Below, one piece after another: positions 43,874 to 52,092 of a stretch of DNA of 64,000 nt. Source of the DNA: Promethearchaeia archaeon (GTDB lineage: Archaea; Asgardarchaeota; Lokiarchaeia; Sigyniarchaeales; SOKP01); NCBI GenBank assembly GCA_029856125.1, contig JAHQWJ010000014.1, forward strand, positions 62,001 to 126,000, given 5' to 3'. The notes below the pieces were generated by a model. The model was given only the letters and a program-made list of their open reading frames with translations. It had not been told where the DNA came from and did not search any database. Both the position numbers and the translations under genes were made by a program. Every line of letters begins with the position of its first letter. Position 1 is the first letter of the stretch.

Positions 43874-44830
43874 ATGCTAGATGATATTGCTGAATATATT
43901 AAGTCTAATAAGAACATCATAGAAAAAGCCGATATTAGCCCTTTTGTTCAAAGTATTAACGAAAATTCTTATAAGAGCCCTCGCGTTTTTTCTGATATTG
44001 GCCAAGACTCTGCAGCTATAAAAAACAATAGTGATATGCTCACATTAATCACTACTGATAGAATAAAGACGAGTTATATAGAGAATTTCCCGTTAGGCGC
44101 CGGATTTAGTTCAATCTTGGTCGGTGTAGATGATGTTTATGCGTGTGGGGGAAAACCGTTAGCAGTAAGCATCATTATATCATTCAAAGATCAAATCGTT
44201 GGTCAAAAAATGATCGATGGTATTTGTAAAGGTTCGAAATTATTTCAGGTTCCAATAGTTCGGGGTCACACGAATATAAAAGAGTTCAACGAATTGAGTT
44301 CTACTGTTATAGGGGAGATTAAGAGAGACGAATATATTTCTGCGACTAATGCGCAAGATAAAGACGAGATTATCCTAGCTGTAGATTTCAGCGGAAAGGT
44401 TGGACGAGCAAGTAAGCTCCATTGGGATACGGTAACGCATAAAAGCTCCGAGGAAGTTTTGAATAAGAGGAAGGCTATGAATGAAATTGCTAAGCTTAAA
44501 ATCGTAAATTCCGCTAAGGATATTTCAAATGGAGGTATTTTCGGCACGATTTTACAGTTGATAAAATATTCCAAAGTTGGAGCAGATATAAATATCGAAA
44601 AAATCGTAATTCCTCCGATATTAATAGAAAAGAGTTATAATTTAGAAACATTTATTCAAATGTATTTAACAACTTCTTATATTTTAACCGCACCAGAAGA
44701 AACAAGTCAAGATGTAGTAAAGATTTTCAACGATCATAACATGTCTGCTACTATAATTGGAAGGATAAGGAGCGAACAAGAATTAAATATTAATGACGGT
44801 AAGAATTCAATTAGAGTTTTAAAATTTTAA
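43874..44830 (+). CDS. AIR synthase-related protein (PurM/HypE/SelD superfamily)
   Basis: A 318-residue protein with the AIR-synthase fold pattern: SDIGQDSAAI (about 41-50), LGAGFSSILVGVDDVYACGGKPLAVSI (about 75-101) and GHTNIKEFNELSSTVIGEI, then KDISNGGIFGTILQL in the C-terminal half. It lacks the N-terminal Cys/Sec of SelD and the C-terminal PRIC-type cysteine of HypE, so neither name applies. It is closer to the unnamed AIR-synthase-related proteins such as methanogenesis marker 2. An ATP-dependent phosphorylation step is likely; the substrate is unknown. Confidence 0.8.
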   Translation: MLDDIAEYIKSNKNIIEKADISPFVQSINENSYKSPRVFSDIGQDSAAIKNNSDMLTLITTDRIKTSYIENFPLGAGFSSILVGVDDVYACGGKPLAVSIIISFKDQIVGQKMIDGICKGSKLFQVPIVRGHTNIKEFNELSSTVIGEIKRDEYISATNAQDKDEIILAVDFSGKVGRASKLHWDTVTHKSSEEVLNKRKAMNEIAKLKIVNSAKDISNGGIFGTILQLIKYSKVGADINIEKIVIPPILIEKSYNLETFIQMYLTTSYILTAPEETSQDVVKIFNDHNMSATIIGRIRSEQELNINDGKNSIRVLKF

Positions 44831-44918
44831 TGTTCTAAGGTTTAATCTAATCGATAAGAAGTAAGCTATGAGAAACACTATATATTCCACATCAAACGAT
44901 AATTCTCGCTTTTAGCCT

Positions 44919-45137
44919 CTATTTAAGATCTAAAAATGTAAAAACCTGTTTCGGAGTAATGGTACTACAATTAGGACATAGATAAACTGGTTTTCTGTTT
45001 TTGGGAGTGTGAAGGACTTTTTCCATGATTTGGCCACAAGCTGGGCAGTATATTGAAATATCCTTTCGATGGGGGGTTATAAAAAAATGTGGTTTTAATT
45101 TATGTATTATTTCCATATAATAATAGTATGATTTCAT
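44919..45137 (-). CDS. Small zinc-ribbon protein
   Basis: A 72-residue protein with CPACG (about 31-35) and CPNCS (about 53-57), a single C4 zinc ribbon of about 27 residues. The N-terminus contains a possible alternative start at Met 8. The function is unknown; such proteins often bind RNA or protein partners. Confidence 0.62.
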   Translation of the reverse strand: MKSYYYYMEIIHKLKPHFFITPHRKDISIYCPACGQIMEKVLHTPKNRKPVYLCPNCSTITPKQVFTFLDLK

Positions 45138-45310
45138 TCATTTAAATCCTCGCTTTCGATCATTCGGTGATCAATCCAGAACATTTGAGGATCAATAAGT
45201 TAATTTTAAAAATTAATAATTAATCCTACTAATTTTTCGTTACTTTTCTTACTATTTTTAGAATTTAATGATGTCGAAAGTTATATATTTATCAAATACA
45301 CATTTTAGGT

Positions 45311-46045
45311 ATGATTTTACAAATTTTATCTCAAGAAAATATAATAATAGCATCGTTTACGTTGCTTTTCGTGATAATTTCCTTAACTGTTGGCGTTAAG
45401 ATTTCATTGAAGTATTTTTCTTTACGGGCAAAAGAATTAATTTTGGTTGGAATTGCTTGGATATGCCTTTCTTCCCCGTGGTGGTCCGCGCCATTTTCAT
45501 TTCTTACATATGCTTTTTTCGGTGTAGTATGGGAGATTCATGTTTTTTTTATTATCGGAAATATATTTATTCCAGTAGCATTGATAAGCTGGATATATGC
45601 ATTTGCAAAAATGGCGTATGATAAAGTGAAAACGAAATTACTGATAATTTATTCAATAATTTGTACTGCGTTCCTAATATTCTTTCTTATCTTTATGGTA
45701 ATTGATGTTAATTTGATTGGAGAATTTGATGGAACCTTCGACGCTAGATATGTATCTTTTACAAGGATTTTTCAAGCATTTGCTATTTTATCAGCTTTAC
45801 TTACGGGGGTTCTCTTTGCTCTAAAATCCTTTAAGTCAGACGATGCAACAATTCGATGGAAAGGAAGATTTCTATTAATCGCTTTCATCTCATTTTCAGC
45901 AGCAGCAATACTAGATTCTGGATTTGCATTAGGAATTATTGGTGTAATAATTATAAGGTTGTTATTAATATCAAGTGCGATTGAATATTATTTAGGTTTC
46001 TTATTACCAGATCGAATAGCTAAATGGTTAATTAGGAATGATTGA
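45311..46045 (+). CDS. Seven-segment membrane protein, unknown function
   Basis: A 244-residue protein with about seven hydrophobic segments; the aromatic-rich loop SSPWWSAPFSFLTYAFFGVVW lies between the second and third. AGGT precedes the ATG. The gene ends 6 bases before the LOG-like gene, so the two are probably cotranscribed. It resembles the protein at 13642 in length and layout. No catalytic motifs are seen; it may be a sensor or receptor module (inference). Confidence 0.75.
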   Translation: MILQILSQENIIIASFTLLFVIISLTVGVKISLKYFSLRAKELILVGIAWICLSSPWWSAPFSFLTYAFFGVVWEIHVFFIIGNIFIPVALISWIYAFAKMAYDKVKTKLLIIYSIICTAFLIFFLIFMVIDVNLIGEFDGTFDARYVSFTRIFQAFAILSALLTGVLFALKSFKSDDATIRWKGRFLLIAFISFSAAAILDSGFALGIIGVIIIRLLLISSAIEYYLGFLLPDRIAKWLIRND

Positions 46046-46051
46046 TATCCT

Positions 46052-46612
46052 ATGAATTTAGATTTTAAAAGAAACTTTAAGGGAACTATCTCTATTATTG
46101 GTACGAGCCAGATCGAACCAAGAACAGAAGAAATTGCAGTAGAATTAGGAAGGATACTAGCGATTAATAATTTCGCCGTGGCATGCGGAGGGTTATACGG
46201 TGTTATGGAAGCTGTTTGTAAGGGCGCTAAGCAAGAGGGTGGTTTCACTATTGGGATCATCCCCTACGAAGATAAAACTCGTGCAAATGAGTTTATAGAC
46301 GTTGTAATACCCGTCCCTTTTTCTCAAGCTCGAAATATTGTTGTAGTATTGAGTGGTGATGCTTGCGTCGCTGTAGAAGGAAAAGCTGGGACTCTTTCTG
46401 AAATCTGTTTCGCCTGGATTTATGGAAAACCTATTATTGCTCTGACTGGGGAGATTAATGGGTGGTCTTCAAAAATGGCGGGAAAAAAAATCGATGATAG
46501 GAGAAGTGATACGATATATGGAGCTACATCAGCTAAAGAAGTCGTTGACCGATTGAACGAAATTTTTAAAACTAAACCCAATATCAAATATAAGATGCCG
46601 ACAGAATTTTAA
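46052..46612 (+). CDS. TIGR00725/LOG-like Rossmann-fold protein
   Basis: A 186-residue protein. TISIIGTSQI at the N-terminus, VACGGLYGVMEAVCKGAKQEGG (about 47-68, with the GG...G nucleotide loop) and VEGKAGTLSEICFAWIYGKP (about 110-129, the PGGxGTxxE-like motif in variant form) define the TIGR00725/lysine-decarboxylase-like (LOG, molybdenum cofactor carrier-like) superfamily. It may bind a nucleotide or nucleotide-like cofactor. The partner is the membrane protein immediately upstream. Confidence 0.87.
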   Translation: MNLDFKRNFKGTISIIGTSQIEPRTEEIAVELGRILAINNFAVACGGLYGVMEAVCKGAKQEGGFTIGIIPYEDKTRANEFIDVVIPVPFSQARNIVVVLSGDACVAVEGKAGTLSEICFAWIYGKPIIALTGEINGWSSKMAGKKIDDRRSDTIYGATSAKEVVDRLNEIFKTKPNIKYKMPTEF

Positions 46613-46778
46613 AAGAATTCATTTTATTTCGATATTTTATCTAAAAATCGTCCTTAAAAATAATATTAAACCATAAATATGCTATTTAAGGTTAAGTTAA
46701 TTTTATAAGAGTGTATATTAATATTCAACATAAGAATATATATTAGAAGTTTTTTTTACTAATACAGGTGAAATTATT

Positions 46779-47744
46779 TTGACAATTCAATTTTTGAATG
46801 AGAAAAAGAAAGTAAAAGAATCTATAAGCCCAAGTAAGCTACTTTTCACAGGTTTGGACAATGCCGGAAAAACGACTATAATTCACGGAATCCAACGTGA
46901 ATTTTCGAAAATTGCATTTCTCAAGCCAACAAGAGGAGCTCAGAGAAGAATATTCGAATTTATGGGGCGTGAAATTGCAGAATGGGACCTTGGGGGACAG
47001 ATAAGTTATCGAATCTCTTATTTGAAAAATCCAGGAAAGTACTTTGATGACACTGAGATTACTGTTTATGTCATCGATGTTCAAAATCGTGTAAGGCTTC
47101 CCGAAGCCATTAGTTATTTAAAAGACGTAGTGGACCGGTTTAAGTCACTCGAGATAGCTCCACCAATATATGTGTTCCTGCACAAATACGATCCCGCACT
47201 AAGAAGAAATGCCCTAAACGAAATGAAGAATCTCGAAGTAGAAATCAAGGATAAAATAAAAATAACTGTAGATTATAAGGAAATCTTTTATTACACGACC
47301 TCAATTTATGATCTGCCTAGTATAATTAAAGCAATGTCTGAAATATTATTAAGTTTGTACCCAAAATCCGAATTAATTGACAGAACGATAATAGAATTTG
47401 GTAAAAAAACATATTCTGATGGAGTTGTCTTACTCGATGATAACTCTCTTATCGTTGGAAGCTTTTATAAAGACGAAGAAACGAAAAACCTCTTAACAGC
47501 TTCAACCCCGTATTTCCTAACCCTCAACGACAGTTTTGTCTTTACCGAAGTTCAACCAGGACGCCAAGAAGAAGAGAATCACATGGTTGTACAGAGATAT
47601 GGAAGGAATTTTATCTTCAAACAGCTTACATTTAAAGAGGGAATGAATCCTTATTATATTCTTATGCTCAAGAAAGATGCTCATATAAATAAAGAAGAAA
47701 TCGAAATGTTTGCTAATCTCTTAAAAGAAATTTTATACAGTTAA
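46779..47744 (+). CDS. Rag/Gtr-like GTPase with C-terminal roadblock domain
   Basis: A 321-residue protein from TTG 46779, with AGGTGA 7-8 bases upstream. G domain: GLDNAGKTT (25-33), the switch-I Thr in KPTRGA, WDLGGQ (69-74) and HKYD (135-138). His in the G4 motif is also found in eukaryotic RagA (HKMD). TTSIYD corresponds to the Rag G5-region motif. Residues about 195-321 (LIDRTIIEFGKKTYSDGVVL and on) match the Rag C-terminal roadblock domain. Unlike the proteins at 42277 and 50654 it lacks the N-terminal longin. The next gene encodes a roadblock protein, an arrangement reminiscent of Rag-Ragulator. Confidence 0.88.
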   Translation: MTIQFLNEKKKVKESISPSKLLFTGLDNAGKTTIIHGIQREFSKIAFLKPTRGAQRRIFEFMGREIAEWDLGGQISYRISYLKNPGKYFDDTEITVYVIDVQNRVRLPEAISYLKDVVDRFKSLEIAPPIYVFLHKYDPALRRNALNEMKNLEVEIKDKIKITVDYKEIFYYTTSIYDLPSIIKAMSEILLSLYPKSELIDRTIIEFGKKTYSDGVVLLDDNSLIVGSFYKDEETKNLLTASTPYFLTLNDSFVFTEVQPGRQEEENHMVVQRYGRNFIFKQLTFKEGMNPYYILMLKKDAHINKEEIEMFANLLKEILYS

Positions 47745-47791
47745 CTTCTACTCTTCTTAAAAACTTTTTTGTCAACATTAATAAAATCGAA

Positions 47792-47800
47792 TTTATATAT
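47792..47800 (+). promoter_or_regulatory. TATA box candidate before the zinc-ribbon/roadblock gene
   Basis: TTTATATAT, preceded by purine-rich AAAATCGAA as a possible BRE, lies 76 bases before the TTG start at 47876. This suggests the roadblock gene has its own promoter rather than depending only on the Rag gene. Confidence 0.45.
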
Positions 47801-47875
47801 TAATACTATATATTGTTAAAACTTTCTATGAGAAATTTTTCCCTATTTTAATAATGGGTCGAGGAGGTAAGAACT

Positions 47876-48946
47876 TTGATAATTTGTTCTAATTGTGGTA
47901 CTACTAACAATGAATCAGCTGGTAACGTTTGTAGAACTTGTGGAGCATTACTTCCAAGAGCGCGTAGACCATCAAGAACTAAAATTGGTCCAAAGAAAAA
48001 AGAAATCTTAGAATCTCAAGGAAAAAAAACAAAAATAAAAACAAAAACAAAAAAACCACAACCGGCTAAACCCCAGAAAAAGCCACCAATTAAGAAAAAA
48101 CCATCAAAACCTACAAGTTTGGATCTTCACGAAATCCCAAAAGTTAAAGCATTAAATAACGATCATGTGGAAATTCTTGAAGATCCGACAGATATAAATG
48201 AAGAAATAATAGAAGATGATTTAGACGATATTTTAGATGGTATCTTAGACAATGTGGAAGAAAATACAGAATTTCTAAAGGAAATTGCTCCACAACCATT
48301 CCGAGGTTCGATAATTGCTGATAAAGGCGTTTATGGACAACCTAAACAACCAAGAAAGGTATCACGTTCTAAATCTAAAAAAGGAACTCGAGATGCGGTT
48401 ACTTCCGAACACACTGAATCTAACCTTCTAAAGCAAAAACAATTAGAAGAAGATATGACCAAAGTGCTTTCATTCTTGTCAAAAAAAATAACTGTAAAAC
48501 CCTTAAAACCTGTAAAAAAGGGGGAAATTGCTTCAACAAAACCTAAGGATTCTATACCTCCGTCGAGTATGAGCGAAATCTTAAAAGATTTGCTAAAATT
48601 AGATTTACATATTGAAGCTTCTGCGATTATTAAAAAGGATGGAACTATATTAGCCTCAGCTCTTAGTTCAAGGATTTCAGATTCCCTATTTGCGACAATT
48701 GCGGCCAACCTGTCAATGATGGGAGTAGATATTATTGAAGGGTTAAGTGCTGGGACTTTACTAAATATGTCCATAAGGGGCACTGATGGAGTATTAGATT
48801 TAGCTCCTATCGGCTTTGAAAAACTCCCTGGAGAGGATATGATCTTAATAATTTTCTCACACCCCAAAATTAAGAGCGGGATAATCCACTTTGCTGTTAG
48901 CATCGTAAAGAAGCGAGTACAGCAATATCTAGGTCTATCAAAATAA
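47876..48946 (+). CDS. Zinc-ribbon, lysine-rich linker and roadblock/LC7 domain protein
   Basis: A 356-residue protein from TTG 47876, with GAGGAGG (47861-47867) 8 bases upstream. The zinc ribbon has C4, C7, C19 and C22. Residues 30-85 are a Lys/Pro-rich low-complexity linker, and 90-130 an acidic stretch. Residues about 235-356 are a roadblock/LC7 domain (HIEASAIIKKDGTILASAL, then FATIAANLSMMGVDIIEGL). Roadblock proteins dimerise and act as platforms or GAPs for small GTPases (MglB, Ragulator). It directly follows a Rag-like GTPase gene on the same strand, so the two are likely partners (inference). Confidence 0.88.
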   Translation: MIICSNCGTTNNESAGNVCRTCGALLPRARRPSRTKIGPKKKEILESQGKKTKIKTKTKKPQPAKPQKKPPIKKKPSKPTSLDLHEIPKVKALNNDHVEILEDPTDINEEIIEDDLDDILDGILDNVEENTEFLKEIAPQPFRGSIIADKGVYGQPKQPRKVSRSKSKKGTRDAVTSEHTESNLLKQKQLEEDMTKVLSFLSKKITVKPLKPVKKGEIASTKPKDSIPPSSMSEILKDLLKLDLHIEASAIIKKDGTILASALSSRISDSLFATIAANLSMMGVDIIEGLSAGTLLNMSIRGTDGVLDLAPIGFEKLPGEDMILIIFSHPKIKSGIIHFAVSIVKKRVQQYLGLSK

Positions 48947-48963
48947 AAATCGTATTCTAATCA

Positions 48964-49764
48964 TTAATGTAACTGCTTCTGTACACTAATTTTATCAACC
49001 GTGACTGTTTTAAAATATTGCAGATTTACTGAAAGTTCTTGTAAAAATGAGTTCAAATTTAGAATTGCCACAAGTGGGACTGAATTGTCGTTTATTTTTA
49101 TCCAGTTTGATTCTACTGTAACCATAAGTGGAATTAGGATAAATGGTAACCGTTTTTTGTAATTATTATAGTTTAACCCTAAGATTTCTTGAATCAAATT
49201 AGAGAAGATTTCGGGATTTTTTTTAAGGGCTTTTACTCGTTGATATTGTAAATTGGCAGCCTTATTCATTGCAGAATATGAATCTTTACGCTTCCATTGC
49301 TTTGCGTCTATGACGAGAATTTTATTTTGATAAATCCCTATTACGTCAATTTCGTATCGTTTTTGAGATGTTTCATATTTTAACTCTGATCTATCCGTAA
49401 ACCTATAATTCTTTATCGTCTTATAATGATTTTGAGATAAAATTTCTTGAATAAGAGCTTCGAAACCGTCGTAATTTAATAGATATGATAGCTGGTTTAT
49501 ATCTAAATCCAAATAATTAAAGCATCTCGTAATAAATGCAATTTTGTCAATTACAATGTAAGGTATGTAATTTCCCTTCTGAATTGTGATAAATTCAAAC
49601 CCTTTTATAAAATCCTGAACTTCATATTTGTCAAAATTCTTAAAAAAATCAATATCTGAAAACTCAAACCATAATTCGGTAACTTCGGAATTTGATTCTT
49701 TAAGTAAGTCGTAAATCTCTAAGAAAAAACGTTTAATTGACGAAAAAGAATAAGGATCAATCAT
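48964..49764 (-). CDS. PD-(D/E)XK nuclease-like protein
   Basis: A 266-residue protein. The segment EIDVIGIYQNKILVIDAKQWK (catalytic D, then D-x-K, around residues 133-153) is the core of restriction-endonuclease-like PD-(D/E)XK folds of the Mrr/NERD type. The N-terminal 90 residues are helical and F/Y-rich. No partner methylase or helicase is adjacent, so a lone restriction or repair nuclease, or an inactive homologue, are alternatives. Confidence 0.75.
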   Translation of the reverse strand: MIDPYSFSSIKRFFLEIYDLLKESNSEVTELWFEFSDIDFFKNFDKYEVQDFIKGFEFITIQKGNYIPYIVIDKIAFITRCFNYLDLDINQLSYLLNYDGFEALIQEILSQNHYKTIKNYRFTDRSELKYETSQKRYEIDVIGIYQNKILVIDAKQWKRKDSYSAMNKAANLQYQRVKALKKNPEIFSNLIQEILGLNYNNYKKRLPFILIPLMVTVESNWIKINDNSVPLVAILNLNSFLQELSVNLQYFKTVTVDKISVQKQLH

Positions 49765-49862
49765 ATTTTTACTGAAGTAGAAGGTCTAAAATAAGATAAA
49801 GAGAGTATCGATATATTGATTAATTGATGTATTTTTCGTTTAAACTTACTTTTATTAGAAAC

Positions 49863-50345
49863 TTAACTAGACTCGTCAGGATTCTCAATAAGTTTTTTAA
49901 CTTCATTAAATTCAGTTAAAACTCCCAGATAAATAAATTCTTTTAGTTCGTTAACATCATCACACTCTTCAATCTTCTCTTCTAAATCGTGATAAGGAAA
50001 CCCTATTCTTGTATTTTGTAAACGAGCTATTTCAAACCCAAATTTTGAAAGAGTGTAACTAACCAGCTCTCTTATGAGTGGCGCTGTTAAGATTTTTAGG
50101 TTAGAGGACGCTATAAAACGGAACACATCGAGCGTCACTTTTTCAGCATCTTTTTCAGAAAGACTCGTCTCTTTTAATAGCCGCTCATATATGCGATTGG
50201 GATCAAATTTGTTTTTCTTTACAATTCCTTCTTTTTTGTCTTTATAAAGAACTTCTGGAAACGATTGAATTATTTTTTCGTCAAACATGCGAGGAATTTT
50301 AATTTTGATTTTAATGATTAAATTATAGAAAGAAATGCTTTTCAT
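49863..50345 (-). CDS. Stand-alone ATP-cone domain protein
   Basis: A 160-residue protein (or about 141 from Met 20 at 50288, since residues 1-19 look unlike the family). GIVKKNKFDPNRIYERLLKE, then ILTAPLIRELVSYTLSKFG and LQNTRIGFPYHDLEE match the ATP-cone regulatory domain at the N-terminus of anaerobic ribonucleotide reductases and NrdR. No reductase domain follows, so it may be a separate nucleotide-sensing regulator. It has no zinc-finger part as in NrdR. Confidence 0.72.
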   Translation of the reverse strand: MKSISFYNLIIKIKIKIPRMFDEKIIQSFPEVLYKDKKEGIVKKNKFDPNRIYERLLKETSLSEKDAEKVTLDVFRFIASSNLKILTAPLIRELVSYTLSKFGFEIARLQNTRIGFPYHDLEEKIEECDDVNELKEFIYLGVLTEFNEVKKLIENPDESS

Positions 50346-50653
50346 TAAAGACTATTATTAAATTTTTATTAATTCTGTTTATATGTTAATGAAAAGATTT
50401 ACAATATTGGTAGCGGTTTTGTACTTATTTTTGTACTTATTTTTGAGTAAAACTGAATAATAAATCTTGAATAAATTTATAAAAGTTTTCCGTTTTGATA
50501 TTAGTATATTTATATAATATATTATTTTAAATGGTTTTATAAGAAATTAGGATTATAATAGGTTTAGGATTAGATTAGAAGCAGTGTCTTTTTCGCAAAC
50601 CTCTTTTAAATCTTAGACAATAGCAAAGATTGTCATAGGGTTATCATAGTATT
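50346..50653. other. Gene-free AT-rich spacer with a short tandem repeat
   Basis: This 308-base spacer separates divergent genes. No ORF or RNA is seen. It holds two exact tandem copies of the 12-mer TTTTGTACTTAT (50417-50428 and 50429-50440), and a TATA-like TTTATATAATATATT near 50510 that may serve the plus-strand GTPase gene. Confidence 0.5.
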
Positions 50654-52066
50654 ATGTCAGGACAAGAAAACAATATTATCAAATCAATCGTTTTAAGTTT
50701 ATTTGACGACGATGGACCCACACCAAAGATTTACTGGCCAACAGAAATGGACGAATCATCGCGCTTGTTAATAGCGATGAAAACGATTTCTCTATTGATG
50801 GGGGATTCTGTTTATCAAAATGGAACTTCATCAGATACCGTTAATTATTTCGGGATATTACCTTTCCCAGATTTAAAACTGAATGGGTTGACATACTTCT
50901 TCTTAATACTTGATCCAATGGCAAGAGGGAACGCAAAAGCAGCTACGATTACCGTTCTAATAAATGAAGATGATAGGGTTTTTTTCTACGAAAACATGAA
51001 ATACCTAAGAATTATAATAGATAAATCGGCATCAAAGGTTCAATTAGCTAAAACGTTAGAAGAAAACCAAAAAATTATGGATGATTTAAAAGAAGAATTA
51101 TTCAACTTTACTAGCGAGATAAAGAATCCATTCCTAAATTTGAGACAAATTAAAATTCTTATGACGGGATTGGATCGAGCGGGAAAAACAAGTTTCTTGC
51201 ACGCCGTTAAGCAACGATATAGCGAAATCATTAAAACCCTCCCAACTAAAGGAGTCGCACGAACCGAAGAGAAGATATTCGAAGAACAAAATTCTAAGAT
51301 ATCTCTCTGGGATTTAGGTGGTCAAAAGAAATATAGGGATATGTTTATTGAGCAAAGAAAAGTTTACCTCTATAACGTTGATCTACTTTTTTATTTTATC
51401 GACATTCAAGATTCAGAAAGAATATCAGAAGCTATTGAGTTGTTTGGAACCGTTATTGATTCTCTTATAGAATTAGAAGAATTTCCACCTATAATTATCT
51501 GTCTTAATAAATTCGATCCTGATATTAAAAACGCGAAGGATATTAAAAAAAATATTAAAACTGTAAATGAAAAGATAAAGGAAATCTCTGAAAGGTTTTT
51601 TGTGAAGATTTTCCAGACGTCTATATTTGATCACTGGTCTTTAGTATCGGCATATTCTTTTGGACTTTCACAACTCAGTCCAAATAGAGAGTTATTCGAA
51701 AATCAATTGAAGCAATTCGCTAAGAAAATAAGCTCAGATGCAATCCTTTTACTTAACGAAAATGGAATTATCCTCTCTAATTTCTCTAAATCCGGTATTT
51801 CTGAAAAGGTTTTTGAAATATCTGCCCCTCACTTCCAAACCTTGTACAAAACATTTAAAGAATTTAAACTATTAAAACAAGATTTTTTAATTTCTTCGGG
51901 AATAACTTCCGAATCGAAAAAAGTAATCTTTAAGAGGATTCCTGTTGAGAAATATAACCTTTACCTACTTTTGTTCTTGGAAAAAGAGTTAAATATGGAT
52001 AAAATAGATAAAAATTTACCTAAATTATCTAAAAACCTGAATGAATTAATCCAGACTTATATATAA
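50654..52066 (+). CDS. Longin-Rag/Gtr-like GTPase-roadblock fusion protein, second copy
   Basis: A 470-residue protein with the same three-part plan as the one at 42277. The longin-like region is 5 to about 125 (IIKSIVLSLFDDDGPTP, ISLLMGDS, ILPFPDLKL, ITVLINEDDRVFFYEN). The G domain is about 165-335 with GLDRAGKTS (172-180), the switch-I Thr in LPTKGV, WDLGGQKKY (219-227) and a canonical NKFD (285-288). The Rag-type roadblock-like C-terminus is about 340-470 (LSPNRELFENQLKQFAKKIS). The two copies differ at G4, NKxD here and SKGD there, as expected for heterodimer partners with different nucleotide behaviour, which is speculative. Confidence 0.88.
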   Translation: MSGQENNIIKSIVLSLFDDDGPTPKIYWPTEMDESSRLLIAMKTISLLMGDSVYQNGTSSDTVNYFGILPFPDLKLNGLTYFFLILDPMARGNAKAATITVLINEDDRVFFYENMKYLRIIIDKSASKVQLAKTLEENQKIMDDLKEELFNFTSEIKNPFLNLRQIKILMTGLDRAGKTSFLHAVKQRYSEIIKTLPTKGVARTEEKIFEEQNSKISLWDLGGQKKYRDMFIEQRKVYLYNVDLLFYFIDIQDSERISEAIELFGTVIDSLIELEEFPPIIICLNKFDPDIKNAKDIKKNIKTVNEKIKEISERFFVKIFQTSIFDHWSLVSAYSFGLSQLSPNRELFENQLKQFAKKISSDAILLLNENGIILSNFSKSGISEKVFEISAPHFQTLYKTFKEFKLLKQDFLISSGITSESKKVIFKRIPVEKYNLYLLLFLEKELNMDKIDKNLPKLSKNLNELIQTYI

Positions 52067-52092
52067 TTCATTTTAAAATAAAAAGAAAAATA

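Noticed and set aside
43874..44830. Calling the AIR synthase-like gene selD or hypE
   Set aside because: The N-terminal Cys/Sec of SelD and the C-terminal cysteine of HypE are both absent.
50417..50440. CRISPR-like or integration-site interpretation of the 12-base tandem repeat
   Set aside because: There are only two adjacent copies without spacers, no cas or integrase genes and no flanking direct repeats.
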